NCBI GenBank assembly: GCA_026398575.1
Contig: JAPLSP010000480.1
Coordinates: 1 to 8,699 of the forward strand
Length of the DNA: 8,699 nucleotides
Direction: 5' to 3'
Source: Candidatus Sumerlaeota bacterium
Lineage (GTDB): Bacteria; Sumerlaeota; Sumerlaeia; JADFCT01
Shown: piece by piece, positions 6,815-8,699 of the stretch
Position numbering within the stretch: position 1 is the first letter of the stretch
Layout of the letters: each line of letters starts with the position of its first letter
The notes under the pieces: generated by a model
The model's input: the letters and a program-made list of their open reading frames with translations, nothing else
Databases searched by the model: none
What the model was told of the DNA's origin: nothing
Position numbers and translations under genes: made by a program

Positions 6815-6925
6815 TAGAACACGGATGACGCGCGATAGAACACGGATGACGCGGATGCGACGGATTGCCACGGATTTAGTAATGATCCGTGGCAATCCGC
6901 CGCATCCGCGTCATCCGTGTTCTAT
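6814..6925. repeat. Long hairpin of ACGGAT repeats directly after truncated dnaE
   Basis: Arms at 6835-6875 and 6885-6925 are 41 bases each and pair with a single A/C mismatch around the 9-base loop TTAGTAATG. A 19-base direct copy of the arm start lies at 6814-6832. The arms consist of ACGGAT units spaced 9-10 bases apart. No T tract follows, so this is not a classical intrinsic terminator, though an RNA hairpin of this size would block 3' exonucleases. It begins at the dnaE stop codon. Confidence 0.93.
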
Positions 6926-6971
6926 GATAAGTATGCAGCACAGAAACAGCCTTCGGAATCATGAAATAATC

Positions 6972-6986
6972 TGGCAGGGTTTTTGC
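6972..6986 (+). promoter_or_regulatory. Candidate sigma-54 (-24/-12) promoter
   Basis: TGGCAGGGTTTTTGC matches the RpoN consensus TGGCAC-N5-TTGC, with GG and GC at the required 12-base spacing; only the C of GGCAC is G. Transcription would start near 6998. No enhancer-binding activator site was identified. One such match can arise by chance. Confidence 0.4.
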
Positions 6987-7102
6987 GCTGGATATGGCTT
7001 ATAAGATGGAAAGCTATATGGGAAGGCGCCATTTGAGGATGTAATCGGAAGTTGGAGGCGACAAAAAGGTAATGGTGTTCGTTTTGGGATACTCAAAGAC
7101 GA

Positions 7103-7108
7103 GGGAGG
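7103..7108 (+). promoter_or_regulatory. Shine-Dalgarno GGGAGG for the secreted-protein gene
   Basis: GGGAGG lies ten bases before the ATG at 7119. It is the only clear Shine-Dalgarno in the window and supports that start, together with the signal peptide that follows. Confidence 0.6.
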
Positions 7109-7118
7109 CTTGAGACCC

Positions 7119-8699
7119 ATGAAAAGCATTCATCGTACAGCGTGGATGACGGGTTGGCTGCTCCTTGCGCTTGCTCTTTTTTCCATTCCGAAGGCAAACG
7201 CGGATTATCTTTGGACGGCGCAAGGCAATGGAACTCTCCGGGTATTCAACCCAGCGAACGGCAAGGTTCTTCATCAGATCAGTCTTCCCTCCCCCAATGG
7301 CTCTCCTTATGACTTTTATGAGGCAGTCGCTTTCGGCGATCAGCGCCTTTGGACGTTGCAGGGGAGCGGACGGCTCTGCCAAGTCGAACCGGCAACCGGC
7401 AAATTAGTTCAGCAATTTCTCCTGCCCCTGCGCTCGATGCAAAACGGCAATAATCCCGATGAGCCTTATGTGGGACTGGCGTTCGCGAACGGCTTTCTCT
7501 GGGTTTTGCAGAGCGATGGTCGCCTGAGCCAGGTAGATCCATCCAGCGGTAAGATCCTCCAGATGTTCCGCCTGCCGGCGCCGGGCTTTGGCGTCAACGA
7601 TTCCTATACAGGGCTGAGCTTCGGAAGCCAGCGTCTCTGGGCGTCGCAAGGAAACGGCCAGGTATCGGAAGTGAGCCTGTCCGACGGCCGCGCAAACCCA
7701 ATCCTTCGATTGCGCAATCCCGGTCCGCTTGTGGGGGACAAGTATCAAGACGCGGCTTATGGAGAATTCTGTTTCTGGTTTTTACAGGGCAAGGGCGCCT
7801 TGTGCAAATCGGCCTTTCCGGATGCCGCCGTGCTTTTCAGGTGGCAACTCCCTGAGCCTGCGATATTCCCGGACGATCTTTATAAGGGTGTGGTTTATGT
7901 GGATACCACGCCTCCGACCGGCGGCATCCGCATCAACTGCGGCGCCGAATTCACAAACTGCCAGACCGTGCGATTGGATTTGCCGGCACAGGATAATAGT
8001 GGTTCCGTGGTCTTGATGCAGCTCGCCAACGACGGCGAGGAATTTGGCGCCTGGGAACCTTACGTAAACACAAAGCTGTGGGCGCTGACTCCGGAGGACG
8101 GCCTGAAGACGGTATTCGTCCGGTATCGGGATGAATCCGGCAATGAATCGTGCGCGTATGCGGCAAGCATCTATCTTGATACCGTGCCGCCCTTCGGGGA
8201 TTTTCGCATCAATGGCGGGGCGGCAGTGACAAGCAATCCCACCGCCTGGCTGGAAATCTGCGCCCGCGATGACGCCAGCGGCGTGTCGGAGATGCAATTC
8301 AGCATGAACGGCGGATGTTGGGGAGATTGGATGCCTTATGCCCAGCGTGTCTATTGGGATATGCCAACCACCAATGGTCTGTGGGCATTATACATCCGCT
8401 TCAGAGACCGGGCGGGCAATGAATCATGCGCCGCCGCGCATGAAATTCTGCTCGATCTGACGCCTCCCACCGGATCCATCGTTACCAACTGCGTCAAGGG
8501 AAAGACGGAAGATCCGATTGTATCAGTCTCCCTCACGGCTTATGACGGCGAGAGCGGGGTAGCGGGAATGCGGTTGAGCGATGGCAGTAGATGCACAGGT
8601 TGGGCGCCTTTTACGCCGAGTGTTCCGTGGGCTTTGTCCCCTGGATATGGCGGAAAGACGATATCCGTACAGTTCATTGACAACGCCGGCAACGTCTCG
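7119..8699 (+). CDS. Secreted protein with beta-propeller-like repeats and Ig-like domains, partial at window end
   Basis: The frame from the ATG at 7119 stays open for 527 codons to the window edge, so the C terminus is unknown. Residues 1-28 look like a Sec signal peptide: positive N terminus, core WLLLALALFSI, likely cleavage ANA|DY. Residues 30-245 hold about five blade-like repeats of 46-48 residues with the pattern LW-x-x-Q-x-x-G-x-L near 31, 77, 127, 173 and 219, most followed by V-x-P-x-x-G-K. This resembles PQQ or YVTN-type propellers. Three Ig-like modules of about 92 residues start with D-x-x-PP near 262, 354 and 446. The first two and the visible part of the third show a W-x-PY/F motif and end in F/Y-x-D-x-x-GN-x-S. 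Such modules occur in large surface or exported proteins. A Cys in each Ig-like module (for example 274, 381, 458) may form disulfides. No function can be named. Its clear Shine-Dalgarno and codon use differ from the genes upstream. Confidence 0.85.
   Translation, partial: MKSIHRTAWMTGWLLLALALFSIPKANADYLWTAQGNGTLRVFNPANGKVLHQISLPSPNGSPYDFYEAVAFGDQRLWTLQGSGRLCQVEPATGKLVQQFLLPLRSMQNGNNPDEPYVGLAFANGFLWVLQSDGRLSQVDPSSGKILQMFRLPAPGFGVNDSYTGLSFGSQRLWASQGNGQVSEVSLSDGRANPILRLRNPGPLVGDKYQDAAYGEFCFWFLQGKGALCKSAFPDAAVLFRWQLPEPAIFPDDLYKGVVYVDTTPPTGGIRINCGAEFTNCQTVRLDLPAQDNSGSVVLMQLANDGEEFGAWEPYVNTKLWALTPEDGLKTVFVRYRDESGNESCAYAASIYLDTVPPFGDFRINGGAAVTSNPTAWLEICARDDASGVSEMQFSMNGGCWGDWMPYAQRVYWDMPTTNGLWALYIRFRDRAGNESCAAAHEILLDLTPPTGSIVTNCVKGKTEDPIVSVSLTAYDGESGVAGMRLSDGSRCTGWAPFTPSVPWALSPGYGGKTISVQFIDNAGNVS

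Larger units (their letters stand above)
6926..7118. other. Leader region of the secreted-protein gene
   Basis: These 193 bases carry no gene that I can support. They do not continue the DnaE reading frame. They contain a candidate sigma-54 promoter at 6972-6986 and the ribosome binding site at 7103-7108, leaving an untranslated leader of roughly 120 bases if that promoter is real. Confidence 0.55.

Noticed and set aside
6835..6925. Rho-independent terminator
   Set aside because: The stem is strong but no T run follows and the stem is not GC-clamped in the usual way; better described as a repeat hairpin.
7165..7407. 80-codon plus-strand open frame
   Set aside because: It is in the wrong frame within the 527-codon secreted-protein gene, which has the signal peptide, ribosome binding site and repeats.

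Overview
The window suggests a Gram-negative bacterium, because it carries lpxA for lipid A synthesis. Coding GC is moderate to high, and most genes lack a clear Shine-Dalgarno sequence. Gene content alone does not fix the phylum. The form of the PriA helicase motif (AKGLHIEN) and the dense dispersed short repeats fit the PVC superphylum or a neighbouring uncultivated lineage (Lentisphaerota, Kiritimatiellota, Sumerlaeota-like), but this is a low-confidence guess from memory. All genes are on the + strand.

Layout: 1-232 has no recognisable gene. lpxA lies at 233-1066. An intergenic block at 1067-1274 is filled by 20 copies of the heptamer TTTTCGG and then a T-rich heptamer element. priA is at 1275-3617. 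A 206-base gap follows with a 155-base inverted-repeat element. maf (nucleoside triphosphate pyrophosphatase) is at 3824-4579, and its stop codon lies inside a decamer repeat. A 264-base gap precedes dnaE at 4844-6814, which stops before the fingers domain. Its end abuts a near-perfect 41-base-arm hairpin at 6835-6925. A possible sigma-54 promoter and a ribosome binding site then lead into a secreted protein (7119 to the window edge) with propeller-like repeats and at least three Ig-like domains.

The genes do not form one pathway: outer-membrane lipid synthesis, replication restart, nucleotide-pool or septum control, replication or repair polymerase, and an extracellular protein. Gaps of about 200-300 bases suggest separate or loosely coupled transcription units.

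The remarkable feature is the repeat content. At least seven sequence-unrelated families occur in under 6 kb. Four have a 7-base period (TTTTCGG; TCATTTT/ACATTTT; TCAGGGG; GGAACNC), two a 9-base period (TCGGACNNN; TCCCATNNN) and one roughly 10 bases (ACAGACNNNN / ACGGATNNN). There is also a 101-base REPIN-like double palindrome. Repeats fill gaps between genes, but they also sit in-frame inside three conserved genes at linkers or loops: Ser-Asp-Arg/Ala repeats in PriA, a REPIN-like insert in Maf, and an insert of roughly 100 or more residues from three families in the PHP domain of DnaE. They also coincide with the changed ends of Maf and DnaE. The window looks like a snapshot of short-repeat invasion of housekeeping genes.
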